The position numbers were made by a program, and so were the translations under genes. A stretch of DNA of 64,000 nucleotides, taken from positions 186,001 to 250,000 of the forward strand of contig DASWYF010000002.1 in the NCBI GenBank assembly GCA_036405135.1. The letters are read 5' to 3'. This stretch comes from Verrucomicrobiia bacterium (GTDB lineage Bacteria > Verrucomicrobiota > Verrucomicrobiia > Limisphaerales > JAEYXS01). Below, piece after piece: positions 1-8,388 of this stretch (the stretch's first letter is position 1; each line of letters opens with the position of its first letter). Below the pieces are notes generated by a model that searched no databases, had not been told where the DNA came from, and saw only the letters and a program-made list of their open reading frames with translations.

Positions 1-1695
1 GACAGCTTGAAGGGTTTCCGTGGCATCCACAGCAAGCTCACGGGTCACGGTGAATCCCATATCAATCCGGAAGGCGTGCTGATGAGCAATGGTCCGCTCA
101 GCTCCGCTTTGCCGCAGGCGCAAGGTCTCGCGCTGGCTGACAAGGTGATCGGCAACGACCGCATCACGATCATCACGGTGTCTGACGGTGCCTCGATGGA
201 AGGTGAAGCGAAGGAAGCGTTCGCCGCGATCCCGGGTCTCGCTGCCAAGGGTAAGGTGAATCCGTTTGTGATGATCATTTCCGATAACGACACGAAGCTC
301 TCGGGCCGTATCTCGAAGGATTCCTTCTCCATGCAGCCGACCTTTGAGGCGATGGATGATCTCGGCTGGAAAGTCATCAAGATCGAGCAGGGCAATGATC
401 TGCAAGTGGTGTTCAACGCCTTGGAAAAGGCTGTCGCTGAAGCGACGGCGAATCCGAAGCAGCCGGTGTGCTTGTGGCTCAAGACGGTGAAGGGCTACGG
501 CATCAAGGCCACGGTGGAAAACTCCGCCGGTGGTCATGGCTTCCCGCTCGCGAATGGCGAGAAGATCGGTGACTGGTTGACGGAGCTCTACACCGGTGCG
601 CTGGCTCCGGAAGATCTGACGAGCTGGGGCAAGACGCTCCGTGCGGATTGGGAAAAGGCTGAAGCCGCCAAGAAGGCGAAGGCTGAAGCAGCAGCGGCGA
701 ATCCGCCTGCGGCTCCGGTCGCTCCGGCCGTGAAGAAGGACAAGATCCAAGCGGGTCTGGCCAAGGCTGCCATCAAGGCTGCGGTGGATGGTTACCCGGT
801 TTATTCTGTTTCCTGCGACGTGCAAGGTTCCACCGGCATCGCGCCGTTCCAGAAGACGTTCCCAGAACGTTTCGTGGAAGTGGGTATCGCCGAGGCGAAC
901 ATGGTGAGCGTGGGCGCGGGCTTCTCCAAGATGGGCTTCATCCCCATCGTGGATACGTTCGGCCAGTTCGGTGTGACGAAGGGCAACCTGCCTTTGACCA
1001 TGGCGGCGCTTTCGCAATCGCCGGTCATCGCGATGTTCTCGCACGTCGGTTTCCAAGACGCCGCGGACGGTGCTTCGCACCAGGCCACGACGTATTTCGC
1101 GGCGGTCTCCGCCATCCCGCACACGGTCGTGATCGCGCCGTCCTGCTCGGACGAAGCGGAAGCGCTCATGTATGCGGCGATCAAGAATATCGCTGACGAT
1201 CGCGCGGCTGGTAAAGACGGCGAATCCGCCATCTTCTTCGTGGGTCGTGAGAACTATCCGCTCTACTGGGTGGAAGGCTCGAAGTATCAATGGGGCAAGG
1301 CGCAAGTCATCTCCCAAGGCTCGGACGTGGTGCTCATCGGCTGCGGTCCGCTCCTGAACAAGGCGATCGAAGCGGCGAAGAAATTGAAGGCCAAGGGCAT
1401 CAACGCCACGGTCATCAATAACCCGTTCGTGAACCTCGTGGATCTCGAAACCATCGGTGCCGCCGTGAAGGCCGCAAATGGCCGTTTGGTCACCATTGAA
1501 GATCATCAGATCGTCGGCGGCATGGGCGCGCAAGTCTCGCACGCACTCTCGAACGCGGGCATCGCGCATCGCGTGAAGACGCTGGGCATCCACGGTGAGT
1601 TCGGTCAATCCGCCTACCTCGCGGAAGAGCTCTACGTGAAGCACGGCCTGACCGCGGACAAGATGGTGGAAGCGGCGGAAGCGCTGATGAAGTAA
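1..1695 (+). CDS. tkt: Transketolase, 5'-truncated by the window edge
   Basis: Thiamine-diphosphate enzyme of the pentose phosphate pathway that moves two-carbon units between sugar phosphates. The frame is open to base 1, so the first roughly 90-100 residues of a usual 650-670 residue protein are missing; the TTG at 7 is not a real start. The PP domain shows SDGASMEGEAKEA followed by IISDND, matching the Mg/ThDP motif (usually GDG then NN). The Pyr domain (VEVGIAEANMVSVGAG, with the catalytic Glu in GIAEAN) and the C-terminal domain (VTIEDHQIVGGMG) follow. An Ala/Lys/Pro-rich linker (KAEAAAANPPAAPVAP) separates the first two domains and is unusually long and low in complexity. The assignment is firm. 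Confidence 0.93.
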   Translation, partial: DSLKGFRGIHSKLTGHGESHINPEGVLMSNGPLSSALPQAQGLALADKVIGNDRITIITVSDGASMEGEAKEAFAAIPGLAAKGKVNPFVMIISDNDTKLSGRISKDSFSMQPTFEAMDDLGWKVIKIEQGNDLQVVFNALEKAVAEATANPKQPVCLWLKTVKGYGIKATVENSAGGHGFPLANGEKIGDWLTELYTGALAPEDLTSWGKTLRADWEKAEAAKKAKAEAAAANPPAAPVAPAVKKDKIQAGLAKAAIKAAVDGYPVYSVSCDVQGSTGIAPFQKTFPERFVEVGIAEANMVSVGAGFSKMGFIPIVDTFGQFGVTKGNLPLTMAALSQSPVIAMFSHVGFQDAADGASHQATTYFAAVSAIPHTVVIAPSCSDEAEALMYAAIKNIADDRAAGKDGESAIFFVGRENYPLYWVEGSKYQWGKAQVISQGSDVVLIGCGPLLNKAIEAAKKLKAKGINATVINNPFVNLVDLETIGAAVKAANGRLVTIEDHQIVGGMGAQVSHALSNAGIAHRVKTLGIHGEFGQSAYLAEELYVKHGLTADKMVEAAEALMK

Positions 1696-1722
1696 GCTGG
1701 CGCAAAATAATTAAACGAGAAA

Positions 1723-1757
1723 CCCCGCGTTCATCACGAACGCGGGGTTTTGTTTTT
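1723..1757 (+). terminator. Rho-independent terminator after transketolase
   Basis: Perfect 10-bp stem (1723-1732 with 1738-1747), 5-nt loop, then TTTTGTTTTT. It sits between the convergent transketolase and beta-CASP genes. The T-run favours the plus strand; on the minus strand only three T follow, so it may terminate the opposite gene weakly. Confidence 0.9.
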
Positions 1758-1770
1758 CGTTGAGGAAAAT

Positions 1771-3165
1771 TTAGACCGTCTCTTTCTGCCCATATTCCGG
1801 CACGATCACCTCCGCACCTGGCTTCAATTTCTTCAATGTTTCACGGAAAGGCATGGCTTGCTCTTCCTCACCGTGGACGACGAAGATCTTTTTGATATTT
1901 CCAGTGACCTTTTGGACGTAACTCTTCAATTCATTACGATCGGCGTGACCGGAGAAGGAATCAACCGCCTCAATACGGGCACGAACCTGATGCGGTTCAC
2001 CGAAGATATTGACCGGGGTTTTACCGGAGCGAATCTGAGCGCCCAAGGTATGTTCAGCACAATAGCCGATGAATAGTACCAACGTGGAAGGATCGCCGAT
2101 GTGATTCTTCAGATGATGCCGCACGCGACCCGCTTCGCACATGCCGGAAGCGCTGATGATGATGGCGGGTTCCTTGAGCTCGTTCAGTTTCATCGATTGA
2201 GCGACCTCACGCAGGTAGGTGAGGTTTTCCATGCCGAAGGGATTCGCCTTTGTGCGTAGGAATTCATAAGTCTTTTGATTGAAGCACTCAGGATGGAGGC
2301 GGTAAATCTCGGTGGCATTTACGCTCAGGGGGCTGTCTACGAAGATGGGGATGCTCGGCAGCTGGCCTGCTTCATGAAGTTGGTTCAGTGCGTAAACGAT
2401 GTCTTGAGTGCGGCCCACTGAGAAGGCGGGAATAATGATTTTGCCACGTTTTTCGACAGTTTCTTTTACGAGCGTCAAGACCTTCTCGTAGCTGCCTGAT
2501 TTGGCGACGTGGTCGCGGTTTCCATAAGTGCTTTCGATCTGCAGAAAGTCCACATTCTCCACGGGCTCAGGATCGCGAAGAATGTCGTCGCCGCCGCGGC
2601 CGACGTCCCCGGAGAAGAGGTAGCGGAATTTGCGGCCGTTCTCGCGGATGTCCAATACGACTTGCGCGGAGCCGAGGATGTGGCCGGCGTCTTTGAAGGT
2701 GAGGGTCACGCCGTCTCCGATGGGCATGGGACGGTCATAGTTGAACGAGACGAACTGGCGCGTGGCCATCTCGGCATCTTCGATCGAGTAGAGTGGTTCT
2801 ACGGCAGGCAGACCTTTCTTGGCGCGTTGCTTGGAGACGAATTGAGCGTCCGCTTGTTGGATCTTGGCAGAATCGGCGAGCATGATGCTCGCGAGATCGC
2901 GTGTGGCGTAGGTGCAATAGATATTCCCGCGAAAACCTTGGCGGCAAAGGTTCGGGAAATTGCCGCAGTGATCGATGTGGGCGTGACTGAGGATGGCGCA
3001 GTCAATTTTTGTGGGATCAAACTTGAAGCAGCAGTTCCGGGAGGTCGTTTCTTCGCGATGGCCTTGGAAAAGGCCGCATTCGAGGAGGATGCGTTGTCCG
3101 TTCACCTCCAAAAGGAACTGAGAGCCGGTGGTGGTACGGGTGGCCCCGAGGAACTGGATTTGCAT
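1771..3165 (-). CDS. Beta-CASP metallo-beta-lactamase ribonuclease-like protein
   Basis: 464-residue metallo-beta-lactamase fold protein of the beta-CASP branch, the group of RNA-processing nucleases that includes CPSF73/Ysh1. The zinc motif HAHIDH is at residues 61-66. The beta-CASP segment follows (PAFSVGRTQD, then SASGMCEAGRVRHHL), and the C-terminal zinc-binding motifs SGHAD (about 405-409) and VHGEE (about 428-432) are present, so all catalytic parts look intact. Length is normal for bacterial members. The start is the ATG at 3165, beginning MQIQFLGATRTTTGS. It stands alone between a terminator and repeat-rich DNA. The family is certain; that the substrate is RNA is family knowledge. Confidence 0.9.
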   Translation of the reverse strand: MQIQFLGATRTTTGSQFLLEVNGQRILLECGLFQGHREETTSRNCCFKFDPTKIDCAILSHAHIDHCGNFPNLCRQGFRGNIYCTYATRDLASIMLADSAKIQQADAQFVSKQRAKKGLPAVEPLYSIEDAEMATRQFVSFNYDRPMPIGDGVTLTFKDAGHILGSAQVVLDIRENGRKFRYLFSGDVGRGGDDILRDPEPVENVDFLQIESTYGNRDHVAKSGSYEKVLTLVKETVEKRGKIIIPAFSVGRTQDIVYALNQLHEAGQLPSIPIFVDSPLSVNATEIYRLHPECFNQKTYEFLRTKANPFGMENLTYLREVAQSMKLNELKEPAIIISASGMCEAGRVRHHLKNHIGDPSTLVLFIGYCAEHTLGAQIRSGKTPVNIFGEPHQVRARIEAVDSFSGHADRNELKSYVQKVTGNIKKIFVVHGEEEQAMPFRETLKKLKPGAEVIVPEYGQKETV

Positions 3166-3193
3166 GGGGAGAGGATGAAAAGATGGAGAGGGA

Positions 3194-3270
3194 GTTTCAA
3201 GTTTTCAGTGTTCAGTTTTCAGCAAGAAAGGAAGTCTCATGTTTCAGGTCTAAAGTTTCACGTCGGTGCA
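3194..3270. repeat. Dispersed intergenic repeat, GTTTTCAGTGTTCAG type, copy 1
   Basis: A stretch built on GTTTTCAGTGTTCAGTTTTC, then CTCATGTTTCAGGTCTAAAG and GTCGGTGC. The same modules in the same order recur at 36782-36875. Both copies lie just outside coding genes. Confidence 0.75.
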
Positions 3271-3308
3271 CCTTGGTAGCTGTGGTGATAGATAAGCGAA
3301 TGGGAAGT

Positions 3309-3341
3309 CGAGGACGACGACGAGAACGAGGACGATTACGA
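3309..3341. repeat. Dispersed GAGGACGACGACGAGAACG repeat, copy 1
   Basis: Purine-rich 33-base unit that would read as an acidic peptide (EDDDENEDDYD) in one frame, but lies between genes. An identical 33-base copy is at 3847-3879 and a variant at 36060-36094; a shorter relic is near 4869-4890. The two identical copies flank apaG. Confidence 0.7.
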
Positions 3342-3413
3342 CTTGGGTGCCAAGGAAGCATAGGGGTTGTTCTCTGCGCTTAGTTTCGGCAGAGTGTGGG
3401 CAGCACAACGAAC

Positions 3414-3827
3414 ATGGCTACGCCTAAAGAATTGCCGGGATTGAGGGTCACTGTGGACAAGGTGGTTTATACGCAGCATCCATCAGCGCCGCCGGATAGG
3501 CCACATTGTTTTGTCTATTTCGTCACCATCCATAATGACAGCGAGCGCGTGGTGACGATCCAGCGTCGCAAGTGGGTGATCAAGGATGACACGAACGATA
3601 TGGTGATCGTGGAAGGAGATGGCGTGGTGGGGCAGACGCCGACGATCATTCCAGGGGATGAATTTTCTTATAACAGTTTTCACCTGATGGCGGGGCGACA
3701 TGCCGTGGCCGAGGGGGCGTATCTGGGGCAGGATGAAGAGGGGAATGCAGTGGTGGTGAAGATACCGAAGTTTGAGATGCAGGTGCCGAAGATCAAGGGT
3801 GGGGACGAGGGGAAGATGTGGGCTTGA
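3414..3827 (+). CDS. apaG: ApaG domain protein (DUF525)
   Basis: Single-domain protein of about 137 residues. ApaG family proteins are beta-sandwich proteins linked genetically to Co/Mg tolerance and diadenosine tetraphosphate levels in enterobacteria; the biochemical role is not settled. The core is recognisable: CFVYFVTIHNDSERVVTIQRR, then WVIKDD, GVVGQTPTIIPGDEFSY and HLMAGRHAVAEGAY. I chose the ATG at 3414 (MATPKELPG) over the in-frame GTG at 3396, which adds six unconserved residues; neither has a clear ribosome binding site. It is monocistronic and flanked by repeats. Confidence 0.88.
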   Translation: MATPKELPGLRVTVDKVVYTQHPSAPPDRPHCFVYFVTIHNDSERVVTIQRRKWVIKDDTNDMVIVEGDGVVGQTPTIIPGDEFSYNSFHLMAGRHAVAEGAYLGQDEEGNAVVVKIPKFEMQVPKIKGGDEGKMWA

Positions 3828-3846
3828 GGGAAAAGGAAATCTAAAT

Positions 3847-3879
3847 CGAGGACGACGACGAGAACGAGGACGATTACGA
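3847..3879. repeat. Dispersed GAGGACGACGACGAGAACG repeat, copy 2
   Basis: Identical over 33 bases to the unit at 3309-3341. It lies between the 3' ends of the convergent apaG and infA genes. Confidence 0.7.
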
Positions 3880-3918
3880 AAGGTTTATTTCCACCTACTC
3901 ATCTCGGCGGCTTCGAAC

Positions 3919-4137
3919 TTAACGGTGGCGGAAGGTGATGCGGGCTTTGCTGAGGTCGTAGGGGGACATCTCGACGTTCACTTTATCGCCGACGCTGATG
4001 CGGATGAAGTTCTTGCGCATCTTGCCGGAGATGTGGGCGAGGACCTCGTGGCCAGTCTGGAGTGCGACGCGAAACATGGTTCCCGGTAACACCTGGGTGA
4101 CCGTGCCTTCGATTTCAATGGGCTCTTCTTTTGGCAT
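3919..4137 (-). CDS. infA: Translation initiation factor IF-1
   Basis: 72-residue S1/OB-fold protein, the normal IF-1 length. IF-1 binds the ribosomal A site with IF-2 and IF-3 during initiation. The sequence shows the typical pattern [49 protein letters not shown] and the basic end ARITFRHR. Here it is a single gene rather than part of a ribosomal protein operon. The identification is essentially certain. Confidence 0.95.
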   Translation of the reverse strand: MPKEEPIEIEGTVTQVLPGTMFRVALQTGHEVLAHISGKMRKNFIRISVGDKVNVEMSPYDLSKARITFRHR

Positions 4138-4243
4138 GCAAAAGCTCAGTAAAAGCGATCAACTGGTCGATAATTGGAAGGGAAAACGGTTGAAAATCAA
4201 GCCCTTTTGAGGTTTTAGCGGTAGGCAAAATGGGTAGGGGTTT

Positions 4244-4280
4244 TAGCCACTGATCAAACACGGAAGGAACACGGATCAAT
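4244..4280. repeat. Dispersed AGCCACxGATxAAACAC repeat, copy 1
   Basis: Degenerate unit (AGCCACTGATCAAACACGG, AACACGGAT) that recurs at 37981-38015 and, more diverged, at 35836-35868. It is not inside any gene. Confidence 0.5.
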
Positions 4281-4290
4281 GACCACGGAG

Positions 4291-4506
4291 TCAATGAGGG
4301 CGCGGAGAGAAATTACTTCGAGGTGGTTGCCTTTGTTCGGTTGCCCGAATTTTCTTCATGGTCAGGGTGTCGCCTTTGAGTTCGGAAATGGTCCAGCCGT
4401 GATTTTTGTAAAAAGTGTAGGCGCGTTTTGTTTGATCAGAGTAAGTCCAGAGCCATAGTTCGGTCCAACCGAGGGACCAGAGGGCAGGATGAGAGCCGGA
4501 AACAGT
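4291..4506 (-). pseudogene. Remnant of a GNAT-type acetyltransferase C-terminus
   Basis: Reading the minus strand gives about 70 open codons between stops at 4507-4509 and 4291-4293. The first part reads WTELWLWTYSDQTKRA then YTFYKNHGWTISEL, which resembles the last strands of GNAT acetyltransferases (LWV..N.RA..FY...G[FW]). No start codon or N-terminal acetyl-CoA domain precedes it: the upstream DNA is dispersed repeat. I read it as a decayed gene whose 5' part was lost. The family call rests on a short motif and is tentative. Confidence 0.42.
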
Positions 4507-4508
4507 TC

Positions 4509-4890
4509 ATTTTGTGTGAACGTATTGGAACGTAATGGAACGCATGGTTAGGAGGAATTCAGGGAAGATGGCAGGATGAGGGCGTGAAAAAGGGGATGAA
4601 GAATTGGGAATGGAGAAGGAAGAAATGGGACAGCAAGATGCATTTTGTCTCCATATAGCTCATATAGTGCAGGTAGTGCTAACGGGCAGAGAGGTTTTCT
4701 GGGAAGGTGGAGGCGTGGAAAGATTTATGGGAAACATCGAACATCGAACGCCCAACATCGAACATCGAGAGTTGGGAGCTAGAGCCGACTCACGTCGGCT
4801 GAGTGGGGGTCCGCCTTGTTACCTTGGCGGCTACGGTAAGGGAGCGCCCCGACCTGACGGCACGGGGTTCAGGACGAAGGGCGATTACGA
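4509..4890. repeat. Repeat-rich intergenic block
   Basis: Non-coding stretch before lhgO made of several dispersed repeats: GTGAACGTATTGGAACG (4513-4545; again at 38387-38411), TGTCTCCATATAGCTCATAT (4643-4680; again at 38046-38081) and a tandem AACATCGAACATCGA unit (4731-4777; again at 47115-47160 and inverted at 60354-60395). A relic of the GACGA-rich repeat is near 4869. The open frame at 4604-4942 runs through these repeats and I do not regard it as a gene. Confidence 0.65.
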
Positions 4891-4943
4891 TATTGTAGGG
4901 ATGGGGTGTTCAGTAGATGCTGCGCGGGTTTTTGAGAGATGAC

Positions 4944-6152
4944 ATGAGTGAATTAGCGGACATCATTGTGGTGGGTGGCGGCTTGGTGGGCCTGGGCACT
5001 GCTTTGCGGTTGTGCGAGGCGAATCCGGGGAAGCGCGTGCGTGTCTTGGAGAAGGAGGCGGGCGTGGGGCGGCATCAGAGCACGCATAATAGCGGGGTGT
5101 TGCATTGCGGGCTGTATTACAAGCCGGGCTCGATCAAGGCGCGCATGGCGGTGAATGGCATCCGCGAGATGACGGCGTTCTGCCAGCAGCACGGTATCAA
5201 GCATGAGATCTGCGGGAAGTTGGTGGTGGCGACGGATGCGGCGGAGGTGGAGCGGTTGAAGGAATTGGAGAGTCGCGGCACGAAGAACGGACTCGAAGGG
5301 TTGCGCTGGTTGAGCGCGGAGGAGATGCGGGAGATCGAGCCGAACGTGGCGGGTCTCGCGGCCTTGCGCGTGCCGCAAGAAGGTATCGTGGATTACGCCG
5401 GTGTGTGCGCGGCGATGGTGAAAGAGATTTCACGTCACGGTGGGCAAGTGGTGACGGGGGCGAAGGTGGAGGCGTTGCAGTTTCATCACGGTGAGTGGGT
5501 GGCGTTGACGGCAGCGGGGACGTTCCGGAGCAAGTTCCTGGTGAATTGCGCGGGGCTGCATTCAGATCGCGTATGCGAGCTGGCGGGCGCGGAGCGGGAG
5601 GTGCGGATCGTGCCGTTCCGCGGGGAGTATTTTCAACTGCGGAAGGACCGGGAGCATCTGGTGAAGCATTTGATCTATCCGGTGCCGGACCCGAAGTTTC
5701 CCTTCCTCGGGGTGCATTTCACGCGGATGATCCATGGTGGCGTGGAAGCGGGGCCGAATGCGGTGCTGGCCTTCTCCCGCGAGGGGTATCGGAAACAAGA
5801 TATCAATGTGGAAGACTTGGCGGATGCGCTGACATTTGGCGGTTTGTGGAAGTTCATGGCGCAGTATCCGAGCATGTGTTGGGATGAGATACAGCGCTCT
5901 TTCAGCAAGCAATTGTTCTGCGAATCGTTGCAGCGATTGGTGCCTGCGGTGCAAGTGGATGACTTGGAGCCGGGCGGAGCCGGGGTGCGAGCGCAGGCGA
6001 TGGCGGATGATGGCACGCTCGTCCAAGATTTCTCGCTGGTGTGTAAAAATCAGGCAGTTCACGTGCTGAATGCGCCGAGTCCGGGGGCGACGGCGTCTCT
6101 GGCAATCGGCGGGGAGATTGCAAATCTGGTTGCCAATGGCTACCCGCGCTAG
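4944..6152 (+). CDS. lhgO: L-2-hydroxyglutarate oxidase (LhgO-like FAD enzyme)
   Basis: 402-residue FAD-dependent oxidoreductase of the DAO superfamily. LhgO oxidises L-2-hydroxyglutarate to 2-oxoglutarate. The dinucleotide-binding motif VVGGGLVGLG is at residues 9-18, followed by RVLEKEAGVGRHQSTHNSGV, the substrate-side stretch LHCGLYYKPGS, and a C-terminal PSPGATASLAIGG that closes the FAD site. I chose the ATG at 4944, with a GAGAG about 7 bases upstream, over the in-frame codon at 4917. It is the first gene of a run of same-strand genes; the gap to the epimerase is 20 bases, so it may be co-transcribed with the sugar genes, though no biochemical link is obvious. Confidence 0.88.
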   Translation: MSELADIIVVGGGLVGLGTALRLCEANPGKRVRVLEKEAGVGRHQSTHNSGVLHCGLYYKPGSIKARMAVNGIREMTAFCQQHGIKHEICGKLVVATDAAEVERLKELESRGTKNGLEGLRWLSAEEMREIEPNVAGLAALRVPQEGIVDYAGVCAAMVKEISRHGGQVVTGAKVEALQFHHGEWVALTAAGTFRSKFLVNCAGLHSDRVCELAGAEREVRIVPFRGEYFQLRKDREHLVKHLIYPVPDPKFPFLGVHFTRMIHGGVEAGPNAVLAFSREGYRKQDINVEDLADALTFGGLWKFMAQYPSMCWDEIQRSFSKQLFCESLQRLVPAVQVDDLEPGGAGVRAQAMADDGTLVQDFSLVCKNQAVHVLNAPSPGATASLAIGGEIANLVANGYPR

Positions 6153-6172
6153 TTACTTAACGAACAACACTT

Positions 6173-7105
6173 ATGAAGATTCTTATCACGGGCGGTGCCG
6201 GTTATCTCGGTTCGATCATTGTGCCGACACTTTTGGCGCAGGGGCATGAGGTGACGGTGGTGGATAATTTTTACTTCGGGCAGAACAGTCTCTTGGATTG
6301 CTGCCACTACGATACGTTCAAGGTGGTGCGCGGTGATGCGCGCGAGGAATCGGTAATCAAGCCGCTGGTGGCGAAGGCCGATGTGATCATTCCGTTGGCC
6401 GCACTCGTGGGTGTGCCGCTGTGCAATACGGACCAGATCGCGACGATGTCAACGAACCAGACCGCGGTGGAGATGATCTGCAAGCTGGCGAGCAAGGAGC
6501 AATGGGTGATCATGCCGGTGACGAACAGCGGTTACGGCATCGGCGAGAAGGGCAAGCATTGCACGGAAGATTCTCCGCTGCGCCCGCTCTCCACGTATGG
6601 CGTGACGAAGGTGAAGGCGGAAGAAGCCGTCCTCAGCCGCGAGAACAGCATCAGCTTCCGTCTGGCGACGGTGTTCGGTGCCGCGCCGCGTATGCGTCTC
6701 GATCTGCTGGTGAATGATTTCGTGTATCGCGCAGTGCATGATCGCGCGGTGGTGATCTTCGAGGGTCACTTCAAGCGTAACTACATCCACATCCGCGACG
6801 TGGCGAAAGCGTTCACGCATGGTCTGGCGAATTTTGAATCGATGAAGGGCAAGGCTTACAACGTCGGTCTGGATGATGCGAATCTTTCCAAGCTGGAGCT
6901 GTGCGCGGTGATCCAGAAGCATTTGCCGAAGTTCGTGTATATCGAAGCACCGATCGGTGAGGACCCGGACAAGCGCGATTACATCGTGTCGAACGCACGC
7001 ATCGCGGCGACGGGTTACAAGCCGGACTGGGACTTGGATCGCGGCATCGTGGAATTGATGAAGACTTACACCATCATCCGGAACACGATCTACTCGAACG
7101 TGTAA
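6173..7105 (+). CDS. NAD-dependent epimerase/dehydratase (extended SDR)
   Basis: 310-residue nucleotide-sugar short-chain dehydrogenase. The Rossmann motif GGAGYLG is at residues 7-13 and the active site STYGVTK gives Tyr142 and Lys146, with Ser119 in VTNSGYG. It lacks the TDE triad of 4,6-dehydratases, so an epimerase or 4-keto-reductase role fits better. It opens the heptose gene block, 15 bases before the guanylyltransferase. The expected substrate is a nucleotide-activated heptose or hexose; that is inferred from context. Confidence 0.85.
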   Translation: MKILITGGAGYLGSIIVPTLLAQGHEVTVVDNFYFGQNSLLDCCHYDTFKVVRGDAREESVIKPLVAKADVIIPLAALVGVPLCNTDQIATMSTNQTAVEMICKLASKEQWVIMPVTNSGYGIGEKGKHCTEDSPLRPLSTYGVTKVKAEEAVLSRENSISFRLATVFGAAPRMRLDLLVNDFVYRAVHDRAVVIFEGHFKRNYIHIRDVAKAFTHGLANFESMKGKAYNVGLDDANLSKLELCAVIQKHLPKFVYIEAPIGEDPDKRDYIVSNARIAATGYKPDWDLDRGIVELMKTYTIIRNTIYSNV

Positions 7106-7120
7106 CGGAGAAGGAAGCGT

Positions 7121-7855
7121 GTGGGGTTGCAAGCATCAGAGATCGCGGCGGTGGTTCTGGCGGGGGGATTTGGCACGCGCATCCGGCATTTGCTGGCGGA
7201 CCTGCCGAAGCCGATGGCGCCGGTGGCGGACAAGCCCTTCGTGGAATGGGTGGTCCGCTACTTGAAACGGCAAGGCATCACGCGCATCGGCCTCTCGACG
7301 GGCTATCTGGGTGATACGATCGAAGCGCATTTCGCGACGCAGCCGGTGAGCGGTGTGGAAACGAAATGCGTGCGGGAAACCGATCCGCTGGGAACCGCGG
7401 GCGGTTTCTGGCAAACGGCGCAAGGAACCGGTTGGACGCCCAAAGCGTGGCTGGTGCTGAATGGAGATTCGCTCGCGCTGGCGGAGTTGGCTCCACTGTG
7501 GAGTGCGGTGGGTGAAGGCGATGCGGGAGGTTTGCTCGGCCTACAAATGGACGATGCGGCGCGTTATGGCACGCTCAAGGTGAACGAGGCCAAACAACTC
7601 GTGAGCTTTGAAGAGAAGCGACCGGGCGCGGGCTTGATCAATGCGGGTGTGTATCTCCTGCGGCATGAAGTGCTGGCGGGTTTTCCGGCGCAACGGCCGT
7701 TGAGCTTCGAGCGCGATGTGTTTGGGGGCTTGTTGAAAGAGAGCAAGAGCTTGCGGGTGGTGGAGGCGGAGTGTGAGTTCTTGGATATTGGCACTCCCGA
7801 GACATTGCCGCAGGCGACGGAGTTTGTGCGCGCGAATGAGAGGTGGTTCGCATGA
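7121..7855 (+). CDS. hddC: D-glycero-D-manno-heptose-1-phosphate guanylyltransferase-like nucleotidyltransferase
   Basis: 244-residue nucleotidyltransferase with the signature LAGGFGTRI (residues 13-21) and the K-P pair (DLPKPM), then VLNGDS for the metal site and a short C-terminus without a hexapeptide-repeat domain. The family includes glucose-1-P, mannose-1-P and heptose-1-P nucleotidyltransferases. The heptose-specific call rests on the HddA-type kinase two genes downstream. The start is a GTG at 7121 with GGAGAAGGA upstream. The stop overlaps the Nudix start as ATGA, which points to translational coupling. Confidence 0.75.
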   Translation: MGLQASEIAAVVLAGGFGTRIRHLLADLPKPMAPVADKPFVEWVVRYLKRQGITRIGLSTGYLGDTIEAHFATQPVSGVETKCVRETDPLGTAGGFWQTAQGTGWTPKAWLVLNGDSLALAELAPLWSAVGEGDAGGLLGLQMDDAARYGTLKVNEAKQLVSFEEKRPGAGLINAGVYLLRHEVLAGFPAQRPLSFERDVFGGLLKESKSLRVVEAECEFLDIGTPETLPQATEFVRANERWFA

Positions 7856-8385
7856 GCACCCCGAGCTTGCCACCATGGTCGTTATCCGCGCACTCTGGGG
7901 CCATGATCACCTTGGCCGATGGCATGTTCGCGCCGCGTCCGCTGAGCGCCATCACGCGGCAGCGGTTTGGTGTGGGTGTGATTGTCGAAGATATGCAAGG
8001 TCGTATTCTACTGGAGCAACGGCGTGATTGCGGGCTGTGGGGTTTGTGCGGTGGGGCGTTGGATTTGGGCGAATCTTTTGAAGCGGCGGCTGTGCGTGAG
8101 GTGAAGGAAGAGACGGGCTTGGATGTCGAAGTCATCCGCTTGCAAGGCGTCTATTCCGGGCCGCAATATCGCATCGTGTATTTCGCGGATAATGGCGATG
8201 TGACGCAGAAGCTGGATGTGGTTTTGATCGCGCGCATCAAGGGTGGTAGCTTGGTGAAAAGCCATGAGAGCGAGACGCTTGAATTTTATACGCGCGAGAC
8301 TTTGCCAGCTTGGGAACAAATGGTGCCGCCTGTCTGGGAGCCGTTGAAAGATTATCTCGCGAACAAAACTGGAGTGATTGCCTAG
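7852..8385 (+). CDS. Nudix hydrolase
   Basis: 177-residue pyrophosphohydrolase. The Nudix box is perfect at residues 68-90 (G-x5-E-x7-REVKEETGL). Start at the ATG at 7852, overlapping the previous stop by four bases; residues 1-30 are probably poorly structured. Nudix enzymes cleave nucleoside diphosphates linked to another group. Between the two heptose genes it could act on a nucleotide sugar or do housekeeping. In the known bacterial GDP-heptose route the 1,7-bisphosphate is dephosphorylated by GmhB, a HAD phosphatase, so this is not an obvious replacement. Confidence 0.85.
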   Translation: MSTPSLPPWSLSAHSGAMITLADGMFAPRPLSAITRQRFGVGVIVEDMQGRILLEQRRDCGLWGLCGGALDLGESFEAAAVREVKEETGLDVEVIRLQGVYSGPQYRIVYFADNGDVTQKLDVVLIARIKGGSLVKSHESETLEFYTRETLPAWEQMVPPVWEPLKDYLANKTGVIA

Positions 8386-8388
8386 TAT

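Noticed and set aside
4604-4942. 112-residue open frame before lhgO
   Set aside because: Made of dispersed repeats (AACATCGA, TGTCTCCATATAG) and overlaps the lhgO start.
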